Source: Pyxicephalus adspersus (taxonomy: Eukaryota; Chordata; Amphibia; Anura; Pyxicephalidae). From it: a stretch of DNA of 64,000 bases. Shown piece by piece: positions 12,301 through 25,000 of this stretch. The stretch covers positions 138,088,658-138,152,657 of the forward strand of contig NC_092861.1 in the NCBI RefSeq assembly GCF_032062135.1, in the 5' to 3' direction. The position numbers and the translations under genes were made by a program. Under the pieces are notes generated by a model, which saw nothing but the letters and a program-made list of their open reading frames with translations, was not told the DNA's origin and made no database searches. The first letter of the stretch is position 1, and every line of letters begins with the position of its first letter.

Positions 12301-15300
12301 ACTAAGCCTCACTTAGAAGATAATTGTGAACTTTTAAGTGTGTGTAAATTTTCCTGGCATTTATGAACATTTAAAGCATAACGTATGGTCAAAATCAAAT
12401 TTTGCGATTTTCAGTTTATAGTCCCTTTTGTCAGTTTTGTTATTAGATCCATAATTATTCCACTCCCTTTACCAAGGTGCCAGCACTGTTTGTTTTGCGG
12501 TAAAAGCACAAGCAGCATTGTTACCTTGTAGGCAGGTTAGCTCTAGTTAGTTGGTAGGACTTGTTGTTTTACACAGGCTTTAGATGAGTGAAAAACTAAT
12601 GGCCAACTCCAGCTAAGAAAAGAAACTTTGTATCAACAGACTACATCATATGTGTTACTTTTTTATTTGGCCCATAGATCCATTTTAAAAAAACACAAAA
12701 TAAGCGTTTATATATTTTTGTAATATTATTTACAAAAAATTTGAAAGGATAAGTGCACTATTCATACAGAAAGAGTTTGCACTTAATTTACATTTGGATT
12801 AAATGTATTTCTTGAATCAGTCTGAAGACAATCAGTGGGTTCATAAGGAATAACGACCCACGTTCCCCTTACCCCAGATTCCAGGAATATAAAATTTGAG
12901 TAGGGGAACATACAGATGGTAGGAATATGGAGTGGAATCCTGTGTACACCCTGGCAGTAGAATGTGGAGCGGGAGCCTGCGTATGTTTTAGGAGTAGAAA
13001 TCTGGAGCCAGAGCCTGTGTAAGTACAGGCAAATTACATGGTGGGAAAGCCTGTGTGCATCAACCAGTGGGAAAATAGAACGGGAGTCAGGGTATGACCA
13101 GGCCGTGGGAGTATGGAGCGGGAACCTGTGTGTCAAGGCAATGGGAATGTGCAGTGGGAGCCTGGGTATGTTTAGGCCATGGTAATATGGAGCTGGGGCC
13201 TGGGTATGTCCAGGCAGTGGGAATGTGAAACGGGAGCCGGTGAATGTCCAGGCCGTGGGAATGTGGAGCAGGAGCCTGTGTCTGTCGAGGCGGTGGGACC
13301 CAGAAAAGGTAAGTGTGTATGTTAGATCAGTTTATCATATCAAGCAGGTGCTTATTTGAGCTAAACCATTATAGAGGAAGATTTCAAAGTTTCCATTTCC
13401 ACACTTTTTTATTTTTTGACACAGTTTAACATCATGGGCGTTAGGGTTCCTTACTTGTCTATATGTTCGAGGTCCTTGATATGGGGTGTAGTGAAGCAAA
13501 GATTAGCTTTAATTTACCACCCATGTCCTACATACCTGGTGACACTACAGATTTACAAACAGTCACACTTTAATAATGATTGATCATGCTCCAAGCAGTG
13601 CATTTTGGGGAGGCACGAGAGCCATCCCTTGCTCCCATATACTTGGAAGCATCAAGGTTCTTCAAAAGCAGTTGTAAAGGTAAGGTATAAATGTTAGGTT
13701 ATAATCTCATTCTCTAAGCCTTAGCATATTTGAACTTGAATAAATATTTGACTTTCAAATACTTGTTACTTTTTACATGGCTTGAGTTTTTCTGTTTGGC
13801 TTATTACATTTTTTTTTTCAAGTTTATTTTGATTTTTGACCACATGCCAGTTCATCACCCCCCTGATTCTGTTTGTGACTGTATTAATATTTTGAATTAA
13901 GTTGCCAGCAGGGTGTCTGCTCAGTTTTCCATAAAGCCGTGGTTTTTGCTTTGCATAAGGTTGAGCTTATTTAAATATGTGAAGATTTGCAGTGAAATTC
14001 CAATTTTCAGAGAATCATCGGAGAGCCTCGCGCTCACTCATTGCGCATCTCATCATCTTTGCTGCAATATGGCCTGCAGTGGAAACATTATGTGCTTGGT
14101 CAGGCTGCTGGAAGTAAATTTAGCTTTAAGCTTTCCTTTATTGTTTAAAATATGTACCGGAGCAGAGAAATGTGCAGAGCCAATGAGCCAGTGCATTGAA
14201 TATAAATAAGGCAGAAGTAACATGTTCGCCTTTAGCCCTGTGCAGGACAGGCAGCAGCACATTTTCTACGCCTTATTTGCAGAGCGTAATTATTTTCTCC
14301 GCTGTAGCTTTCTTCGCAACTTACTGAAAACAATGTTAAACTACTTTAACCCCGCACTGATAAAATTGCAGTCCAGTTTCTTTCCCCACCATGTTTAAAG
14401 TAGATGTAAACTCTAACAGAATGACTTTTATTCAACTAAAGAGCGATATATCATAAACCATTTTTTTTTTTAATTTCACCTTTATCTAGTCCTGCAGCTA
14501 TTCCCCATGCCGTTTATGCACTTCATGGCATTTCTAATGGATTGTGGATCCTGCCTGTCTTTGTGTTTTAAATGGCCTTTTGGGACTGGGTAATTCAGAA
14601 GCACAATTAGGAGACCAGGAAAGAGCATGATCAGGACACCTAAAAAAAAAAGTCAATAGGCCCCATTTCTGAAAAATGAAAGCTGCAGATTCAATACATG
14701 ACATGCAGCTTAAGGTAAAGTTTTAGATGGTGACAGGTCCACTTGCAGTATTCACACAGTGTGACAATCCACACGCATATGTGGGAGACGGTGACACAGC
14801 ATTATCACTCCACAACCGTGACAAACGCCAGCTATTATTTTTATGAAAGCCACAGGTTTAAAGATCAAACCACATTAAGAAGGTAAAGCTTTAGCGAATT
14901 TACAGTTATCTTAACATTTGTTTTGTAGTGATATACTTTTTCCTTATGATTTTTCTTATGTATTATAGTGTAGTTCTAGTGTGTTATAGCTTTTTATTTT
15001 TTGTTTTGTTTTTATTTGCCCAACCTGATGGCCTCAAAGAACCAAATCTATTCAATTTGCCATTTAACAAATATGCTGAAAGCCCTATAGAGGGCTGCCT
15101 GTGCTGAACAGCTGAAAATGTTAATTACCCCTCAGTCAATCTGATCCTCTGACTTGATTGCTTCTGAGAGACTGTGTGTAGAGGGAGCACTGGACCTCAA
15201 TTAGTCGCATGATTTCCTTTCATTCAAAGAAGGAGAGGCAGCTTCTCTATTCATCGGTCTGACTAGTAGGGGTCTCCATATCTCAAAACTGAAGTTGATT

Positions 15301-18300
15301 ATTTGAACAAAGAGAGTGACCCACTTGTTAAAAAGTCCTATTTTTCTTTGTCATTCAAAATTAAAAAAAAAAAATCCAATAATTTCAGATACCTAACAAG
15401 TAGGGTTTTTATTGGGAATATTGAAGTGTAATACCATGTGTTGGATCAAAACTAAATCTGAGGACCTATTCAGTTCATCTTTCTGTAGTGACTTTGCATA
15501 GGACATAAGGAAACAAACTTTTTCTAGCAAATGCTAAGCTCTCTTTCCTGAGCAATCCCCAGGGTGTGATTGGGATGCCTAGACAATTAGGGTGGAAGGG
15601 GGCACTTCTGTCAAATTATTTCAGGTGTTTGGAATATCTAGCCAAAGCATTTTTAGTGAGAACAGACCAGTTCTGTTTTTAAAATCGTCTAATGTACATA
15701 ATAATTTATTTGATTGCTTCACATATATAAGTGCTTACTGTACACACCTTCAGGTGGTGCTGCAAGCGTAACCCGAAATAGTTTTTCCCCTTTGCTAAAG
15801 AAATATAGGTGGTTATCATTCTCCTTTTTTTTTTTCTTTAAATTTACCCAGGGAAAACCCCTGAAGAGATAGGGATGCAGCTATAAAATTGTTAGAAGCA
15901 ACATTTTGTTGGGAACAAAGACATGGCGACCAAGCAAAAGTTGAAGAAATCTGCTTGTTTGGTTTGCACTCCACCTCCTTCGCATCCCCATTGTAAATTG
16001 GTCAAAACATTTTGCCTGTGTGATAATTAAGAAACAACACAACGCAAATCCCCTTTACTTATCCCACACACCAAAATGTTTATTTCTGCTTTCCTAATGA
16101 AGCTTAATGAGCCTAATGTTTTAACACGCAGTCTGTTGGAAAGCTTTCATTGGCTCGGCTTGTCTAATTAGTATCGACACAGCAAACAGACCCTATCGGT
16201 ATCAGGCCATTAGTCTGGCTGTATATACACTGTAAACACATCTTTATTATCTGGCCTCCTGACAAGCCATCTGCTGTAGAAACAATGGTGTGATTTAGCA
16301 GATGTTGGCGTTGAGCGATAAAAGCATCCATTTACTGGGATGGCGCAGCTATAGGGCAGACAGTACAGGGTTACGTGGTGCAGAGTGGGCACGCGGTCTC
16401 CTATCTGTAATTTGTAGTCACAGTTGCATGGAAATGATAAAACCATGCTATTGTGGATTTATAATTGTAGTCTCGTTTAGAAATGCAAGTAGTAATTAAC
16501 TTGAAATCGGCATTATACACCAGAATTTACATTCCTGCTGGGCCTGAAATGCTGTTTTAATAACAGTTTGTTTTCACTCCATGAAATTACCTAAGGGCCC
16601 TTTTGTGTTGCTTCATTTCAGATGCTATTAACGTTCTAAAGGAGATGCAAGAGAGGGATGTGGTTGTCAACGAATTCTCCGATAAATCGTTCTTTCACAT
16701 CCTCAACATTTTGGCGATAAAAGGTGACGCGGACAGCATCAGTCGATTGCATGAGCACATCATAATGCTGGGCCTGGCTAGGCCAACGTCCAACTTTTGT
16801 TCCCCACTGGTGATGGTACACTTGCATCGGTAAGTAAACAGTCAGCAGTAACGCGTTGCATCCGGTAAAATTTGGATGAAATGTTTAGCACAAATACTTC
16901 CACTTCTTACATTGCTAATAAAGTACAGCTAAATAAATAGGTTTTTATGCTCACTTCTACTGCTTACTTTATTAGGAAAACCGTGTTTAATTTTTTTTAG
17001 CGTTACCAGTGCCAAAAATAACACTTTCTGGATGTGCCCAAATCTCATTTGAATTCCTTAATGAATACAGTCCTATACTTGCCCCTACATGTGGTTCTTG
17101 CTGCACCACTTTGCATTATTTAGCAGATTAGCCTCAAATCAGTGTCTGTAAGAGCACACATACAATGTTGTCTTTTTGAAAAGAAAGACGAGTTTCTTTA
17201 ATTATTTGTCCAAAAAGAAAAAAAAAACACAGGGAAAGGACAAAAGAGTAGTTACCTGTATTCTATATGACCTCCCTGCATTTTTTGTGTTTTTCTTTTT
17301 TTTTTCTTTAAATAGGAGACCCCTCAGTAGTAAATCAACATTTTGGTTTTTCATTCAAGTTATTCTTTAAGTTATGCCACAACCCCCTGAGTACAACCCA
17401 CCCAGTCTGAAACATCCCAACTCTGTTTGCCCATATCCAGAGCCACACATCTTGCTTTTCAAAAACATTATATCCAGGTCCCTTAATCCTGCATATGCTA
17501 TCTACAGCCATTGTCACTGCAACAATCAAAAGGAAAGACCTGCACTGTTTCGTTAGAGCTACGTAACTTTTGGAAATAGATGGACTGCAAAAAAAAATTT
17601 TGGTACATTTACCTCATATCTTTTGTGTGTTATACTAATCTTGTATATATCAAAATCTGGCCTGTATCTAAACCTTGAGGACTGGAGTCAGACTTTGGAG
17701 CTGTCATTTTTATTATTATTATTTTAATGGGTAGTATAAATGTGTTGCATGTAAGCTTCAATTCCCAAGAGTGTATCAATCATCTGTAACCTCAATCCCC
17801 CCAAAAAATTGGTTCTTTTTACCACAATTCTTTCTCCTGTTTAAGTTGTCAGATCTTCAGCCTTCTCTTGTACATTAGCATAATTTTTCATCTGTTTGCT
17901 TGTCATTGAATTTTTCAAACAAGTAAATAAGTAAAGATTGCTATGCCACAATGTTAAAAGGTAGTTTGGTTCTCTTACACAATTATCGCAATTAGAAATT
18001 TAGCACTCGAAGCAGAGAAAAAAAGCAGGAGCTTGCCCTAACAGGACAAGACAGCGATAAGATGGCTTCTCGTCAAGGATCGCTGGGTCGTAATTAAGTT
18101 ACATTCACGGCTATTGGTTTTTGAAGGATGATTGGTAAATGACTGGCTTGATGTGCTTTGTACGGACACCGTTCGATAGGGCTTCCTATTTTCTTCTCTG
18201 TGTGTTTTTTTTCCTCCCCTCTCCCTTTCTCTGTCAGAAAATCCTGTAGTGTCTGATAATGTAAATGTGGCATTTTTATGCTGAACAAAAGAGCAAGGAA

Positions 18301-18983
18301 ATGAGCTATCCTGTCTAATCACTCAGTTGTTTAACACAGACTTCCAGTGTAGACTTAATTGGCTGGAAAGCACTTGACATGTGAAGTTAGCACTGTTCGA
18401 AATGCATGTTTGAGTAAATTTTAAAATAAGTGACAGCTAAATTGTACCTAGGGAAATTACAAAGCCTTCAACACAGTTAATTTTTTTTCCCTCTTCCTTT
18501 TGGCAATGATTAATTGTAATTGCAATACCAGTCTCCTTGAAGACTCCCCTTTTATTTTGGCTGAGCAAGGTAGGAGCAGCAAAGGATTTTGCAGAAGGAT
18601 TGCCCAGTATGCAAGACACCTTCTTCCTCCATTTAAAAAATGGGCAAAATGCGGTTTTGTTTCTTTTTCCCCCATGTGTAGCCATTTCCAGCTACCAAAC
18701 CCTTTTGCTAGTTTTGTTGGCCAGACCATGCAGCTTGGGTGAAGTTGGTTCAGTGGTCCTTGAAAGCTATTTTAAAACAAAGCAGTGTGGTGTCAATGGA
18801 TCATAAATGATTCTTAGAATACATGACTAATGCCTTGCACAGACCTGTTTGAGTGCAAAAAAAAAAAAAATTTGTTGTAAACATTACTCTAGCTTAAATG
18901 AGCTCTGCAAGGGTCCCATTCAGTGGTAATACCTGCATTACCATGCATTGTGGTACAGTGCATCTCAACACAACTTCTAACAA

Positions 18984-19014
<31 letters not shown>

Positions 19015-22000
19015 GGTGACACACTGCACGGTGACACACTGCACGGTGACACACTGCACGGTGACACACTGCACGGTTTTAACCCAGCCCTTTCCATTGG
19101 CCTTTGAAACATTTCATTGCATAAGTGGCTTCTAGGTAAGATGCAAACCTAATGGACTGGCTCAAATTTTGAAACTCTTGAGGCGCTGGCCAAAGACTAA
19201 TGGTGTGTGTCGAACAGTTTACTATGAAGTAGAGGAGATATTACTGAGAGCATATTTCAGTACAATGTTTATTATTTATCTTATACTCTCCCCTTCTCCA
19301 GCACCGTTTGTAGATAATCTTCCCCACTCATATCCCTTTAGATTTGAATAATGTTTTATTTAGCCCGTTCTCTGTGAGCCCAGGATGTCATGGTCACTCT
19401 GGGGTGTGGGTGTGTGACCATATTATCCCAGGCTCATGGTATAAAACTGCAAAGGGTGCTGCAGATGTATTATCTATTTAGGTAAGACGGGTCTTTTTTT
19501 TATTTCTTCCAGCTAAAGACCTGCTTTGATTTATATTTACAAATCTGAACTCTTCCAGCATAAAACCAGGACAGACTTTTACCCCTTTACTGCTCTGCAA
19601 ACCAAACTAGTGACATTTAAAAAAAATGTCTGATTAGCATTGTGAAGGTTTCTGTTCTGACAATATGGAAATACCCCACTTTGAAAATTAACTTTGGGTG
19701 CTAGAATGTTGTTGGAAGTTGAAAAGGGTTAACCAGGGAGGTGCCTAAATTGGACTTTTCACTCTATGACCACATCCACTTAGAAATTAAGCTGGAAGGA
19801 TTTGCCCTAACATTATTTTACCATCCTCCCTTCTAATTCCTGTTCTCTCATTCTCTAGTGGTTTTAGGTTTTGAAAGCTTTTCAATCAGCAAAGCCCTTA
19901 GGTAAATTGCCACTTAGCTAAAGCTTTGAGTGTAATGTCTTAACTCTTTCACAGTATTATCAATCAATATTGGTTTTTTTTTGTCTGTTTGCTTATTAAC
20001 ATCCTAATTTCCTCTTCTGTAACTCTTGAAAACACTCAAAGAAATTTTATTTGTTTCTATGTGTGTCCACGCCTCCTCATTTCTTATAGCAAGCTTAAAT
20101 GTTTAAAATGGTAATCCACCATGGGTGATTTTTCTGCCTAAAGCATCTTTTCACCAGAAAAGAAAGTCATTCTGTAAAAGAGGATTCATAATGCTTGTCA
20201 ACAGATCTTATATTTGCTTTGTTGTAGAGCTGCACTAGCATAGAAGTCAAAAAATGACAATACACTAGTCAATGGGTGCACGACCAGGTCAGCAATCCAT
20301 TTTTTTTTTTTTACGATGCCAGTCGTTTTCCTTGCATAACCGCTGTACCCTCTTTACCCAGCCCAAGCACTGCAAATTCTTTCCACCACTACAACAGAAC
20401 AATTGTAAATAGCACTTTCTAATAATCACCAGTTGGTGAGCGTGCTTGCTGTTGTTTACTATAATAGTTGGATTTGACGGCGCTGAGCTGCAATAGAAAA
20501 TGGCAGGGAGTGCCAGAGCAGCTGTGAAGCTTTAGGAAATGGCATGTGTTTTGGAGTTCATTTGGTACCGGCAGCCCCAGCAAATGCCTGAATACCCATC
20601 ATATCCAGTCAATCCTGCACAGAGCTGCAAGATTGCAGACAGACAGGTAAGCATGTTTTATTGTGGAAGCGTCATTACCTGTCCTTTCTGCGATAAACAA
20701 ACGTGCCATACTGATTTTTCCTTGTGGATCTAAAGTTTCACTTTAACCAAAATAGCAGTTGTTTGCTCTATCTCCAAAGATTAATTGAGGTGAGTAGGAC
20801 TGTAAAACCAAAGCAAGGCAGTTGTCCCTTTTAGGTCATTGCCTCAATTCTCTCTATAGGTGATGTTTCTAGTCTTCAGGTGTGGTACCCTCTTGGAATC
20901 TAAGCTTATGTATATCCGTGTCTCCAGCTTGGTCCTTTGACACTTCTCATCCAGCTCAGTTAGGTTTAGCTAAATGCCCTATAGGGCCCAACAGTAAGGG
21001 TTTAGTAGTTGAATCAACACCTTCATCTGCAAATTTTAACTAATATTTAGCCCCAGTGCTTTGACATCACAGCCCCTGTCAGTTTTTGACTTTCTGCTGA
21101 GCAAAAATATATTTGAGTACTCAGTCAATTGCATTTATTCCTGTGCTTATAGAGACCATTTCAGCTCTTAATGACACAATTCTCACTACTTTGAAACTCA
21201 TTCACCCTATGGTCTCGGGGGTGGTACAATAAACGACAGAAAAGAAAAAGGGAAAGGAAAGAAGGGAAGGTAGGGTGGAATTAGAGAGTCACTAGACTTT
21301 TCATCACTGAAAAAAAAATTTTTTTTTTAAATAAGTTACATTAAATGTTGGCATCTTGGCAAGTACTGTGTCTTACTAGCATCAAACATTCATCAGAGTG
21401 TTTATATTGAAACCAATAGAACTAAGTTTGGGTAAATTTCACTATTTAAATCTTTGCCATGTGACGCTACTAATTCCTCCATTTCCGTCTTTGTGTCTGA
21501 GCTTGTATATGATATCTGCTACCCGTCACTAACATAAGGAACGCTCCAAAATATGTGAGGTTGTGTACCTGCTTCTTTTTGACATCTCCAACAAGTTCCA
21601 TCAGTATGCGGATATAGTCATGCAATCACTATGAGCAATTTATACATTAGTATAAGGGGTTTGTAGTTTGTTTCTTAGTATTTACTTATTGAAGCTTTGT
21701 GACAGAACTCATTTTACACTTAAAACTGTCGGGGGTGAAAAGTCAATGTGGAGATCTCGGTTCAGTGTTAAAGGGTCGAGTTGAATGGAGTAACCCGGAT
21801 AAAAGGTGTTGAAAAGTGCAAGAGATTGTGCCTCTGCACAGGGTCTGTGGAGTGGTAGATAGCCTCTAATAAAGACAATTGATGTTAGAATTGTAGGGAA
21901 GAAATAAGGATCGAAGAAAATGGTTTCATTGTAAAGTACATCAGAAACCAAGGTGAGGCAGGAAGTGCTCGAACTGCATTAGGAGTCCATCCCAAGTCCT

Positions 22001-25000
22001 TTTGGATTCTAAATGTATGTTCAGTGATTTCCTTTAGGAAAGTTTATTGTCTTTTGTCACTGCTTCTTTGAATAAGATATTCTCCAATGCCACATGGTCC
22101 CTCCTTTTAGTGGTTATAATGGTTAGTGGCTCCTAATGTTGCTTGCTGAAAGTGTGTGTGTGTGGGGGGAATTATCCTGGGTTGGCTTACGTTTTTTTTT
22201 TTTATTGTTGCCAAAAATCCTACAGTAGGCAGCAACAAAACAGCCTTTAATGGATGCCAAGAAAAGGATATTTCCAATTTTATTTTTTTGTTTGTGTCCC
22301 TTTGAGTCTTCTCTAGTAGTTGGTGATCTCAAATACTGCTAAGAGGTTCAGCAACATTGATATTACAACATAATTTCTTCTTTTTGTTGTATTCTTTTGT
22401 ACTGTGGGGCCAGGACTACATAGTTACACACTTCCAGTGAATGTGTCCATGATGCCGAAAGATGAATTAAATGTCACTGGGCATCATTTAACCTATAATA
22501 ATAGCAGTAGCCATATGGAGAAGTGTCCTTTTTTTCTAGAGCTCCATTAACTTTTATTTTAGGTTCAAAGTGATGTTGTCCACAGTGAGAAATGCATTTC
22601 TCATACAAGCACCAATTTTTTTAACAGTTAAAATATCCAACCCTAATTTTCTAATTTTTTTTTTTTTAAGACATGTTTTACTTTTTTTCTTCTTTTTTCT
22701 TTTTTTCTTTTTGTTAAACCTGACTTTTGATTTTTTTTTTCTTGATTTTAAATATACTGTATTCAGGTTTACAGTGGAAATACTAATGCACTTTTGTCTT
22801 TACGTTTAAGAGCCTTTTATTTCATTTTATCCTATTGTCTCTTCCATCAGCGTACGTTCTCTGAGCAATATCTTTTCACATCGTGCTTTCTGTGACGGAA
22901 GTCAATTAGCTTGTCCATTTGACTGGCACTATAATCGTTCATTAATTAATCGTTTTGACCTAAAACAGTTCTGTTCATGCTGTGGGGATTGGGTATAGTC
23001 AGGCCATACTATAGCATAATTGTTTTGCCATCATCATCTTGAAAAGTGGCATTTGTTGCCGAGTGTGAAATTACAGGCAAGTCTGTCTTTTTGTGCCGTT
23101 ATAGATCTTTCTTTCGAACGCCATCCATCTCACCTTTCAAGAGGCTTTCGTATTTTCTATCTGTCAGCTAGAGGCTGCTGCAGATGAGGTAGATAGACAG
23201 ATAATAAAAGCAGCAGCGATAATACAATATCAGCTAAATGTATTCAATAAGAGCTGCTGATCCCTTTTATAAAGAGGCTTGCAAAAGATAAATAGATTGA
23301 AAATTATTCTTAAGATGTGTTTTGGCTACATGATTTACCTATCTATTGCTTTATTTTTTTTTATTTTTATCTAGGTGTATCTCCAATGATCTCCACCACT
23401 ATACTAAAATGCCCTTTTTCTAAGGTTTTGGAAGTACCAGATGATGGTCTATTTTATTATGGCAGCCAGCTTTTCTTGATAGTAAGAAAAGCTCCTGCTG
23501 TCTTGCTAATTTATGGGAATAATAAATTCTCTAGTATTTAGATTGGGGGGTATAGAGTATGTATTTGTTTCACTCTATTTTTCTATCTGTATTTGTCTAT
23601 CCTACTACAACATGAACAGAGCATATGTCACCAGTGCAGTCATTTGCAATATGCTATACTTGCACCTTAAAAAGTGAAACATTTTACTTTTTAGTCAGGG
23701 ACAGAATGGACAACTGGTTTGCAGTAGGAGTAAAGGAGGCAATCGGCGGTAAACTGAATTAGTCATCAACAAACAGGAGTGGCATCTGCCACCAATATAA
23801 AGTGCTGTATTACATTCTCTACCAAGGAATTTCTATATGATTCAAACCTGAAAACATGTAACACTAACAGTAATAGCTGTTCCAGACTTTAGCGGACGTT
23901 TATAGGGATTAGCATAAGTAAATAGAACAGGTTTCAGACACTTATTAGAAAAGCTGTTGAAAAAGAAACCAAATGTCAACGAGTCCATGACTAACCACTA
24001 CTAGATATTCTATACTGGCAGGGCTAGTTTGTTCTTGAATTTGACCATGTATCAAACTCTGTGGAGCCTGCAGGATTCTGTACTTACTTAAGCCTGCTTT
24101 AGTACTCCTCAAACCATCAGTCCTGATGCTGTTATCAAAGTGCCCAAATTGGTGGATGTCCATCTGAAGTAGTGGGCATTTGTAAGCTAGCTGCAATTAG
24201 GGACACTTTTTAACACAAAGTGTAAGTAAAAGGTCACATCCTTATTTTCAGAGGTCATGGAAAATTGAAATGCAAAAAATCCTTTTTAATATTTTCTTTA
24301 ATGCTATAATGACTTTTCAAAGTAACAAAAACTATCATTGAGGCCTTTAATCAAATGTCTAGTGTGGTAAAATTTAGACGAATACTTCATTTTTCTTTTA
24401 ACTGGAAAAAGTAGAAAGAGGAATCTGTTTGCAAAAGATGAATAGTCCCTCAAAATAAGGGACAGTTGAGAGCTTTGCGTATTCTTATCGGTTTCCCATT
24501 TATTTAGGACAAAATGGCTGCTTAGCCACTGACCAATTTATACTTTCTCTCCAACATTGTTCCCCCATCACCCAAATTGCTTGGAGCGAACTGTGAGGTC
24601 ACCCCCTTTGTTATATTATAGTGCTCAGCCCTTGCAATGGTCCACCAGCTTACACCATGGGGAAAAAGTGGTAGCACTGATCATTTTTTGGTAGCAGCCA
24701 CAAAACTTAGATGCATGAAAGTGGTAGTTAGGGGGGCACCAAATGCTTTCATTCTGTCCTGAATGGATAAGGTGACTTATGTTCTTTTAATACATTGTAA
24801 AGATGTTCCAAGGCAATATTGAAATGTAGGTGGTATGGTGGTGGTAATATATATCATCACTCATCTTATTCATTGTCCAATAATTACCCTCATCTGCTAA
24901 AAAGGTTAATCCCCATTCTAGAGTTATAATACTGTTGATGTTTTGTGAGCCTGTATGTAAACTGACAGTGCCTTCCGCCCGTTGTGTCATGACCATCGTC

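Larger units (their letters stand above)
11748..16621 (+). other. LRPPRC: LRPPRC intron between exons 6 and 7
   Basis: 4.9 kb non-coding. It contains a 36-38 nt minisatellite (12918-13300) and two repeat-free blocks that look like candidate regulatory sequence (13905-14330 and 16085-16480). The rest is AT-rich with no feature that I can support. Confidence 0.8.

Noticed and set aside
12783..13185. Open frames on both strands at 12.8-13.2 kb
   Set aside because: They coincide with the 36-38 nt minisatellite and have no codon bias or homology.
18889..19135. Repetitive peptides (HGDTL or QCVTV type) around 19 kb
   Set aside because: The 15-nt repeat unit is a multiple of three, so all frames stay open; not coding.
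21230..22130. Possible decayed LINE or pseudogene on the minus strand
   Set aside because: Some phrase-like sequence (for example ggaacttgttggagatgtcaaaaagaag on the minus strand) suggested an old repeat, but I could not place it in any family.
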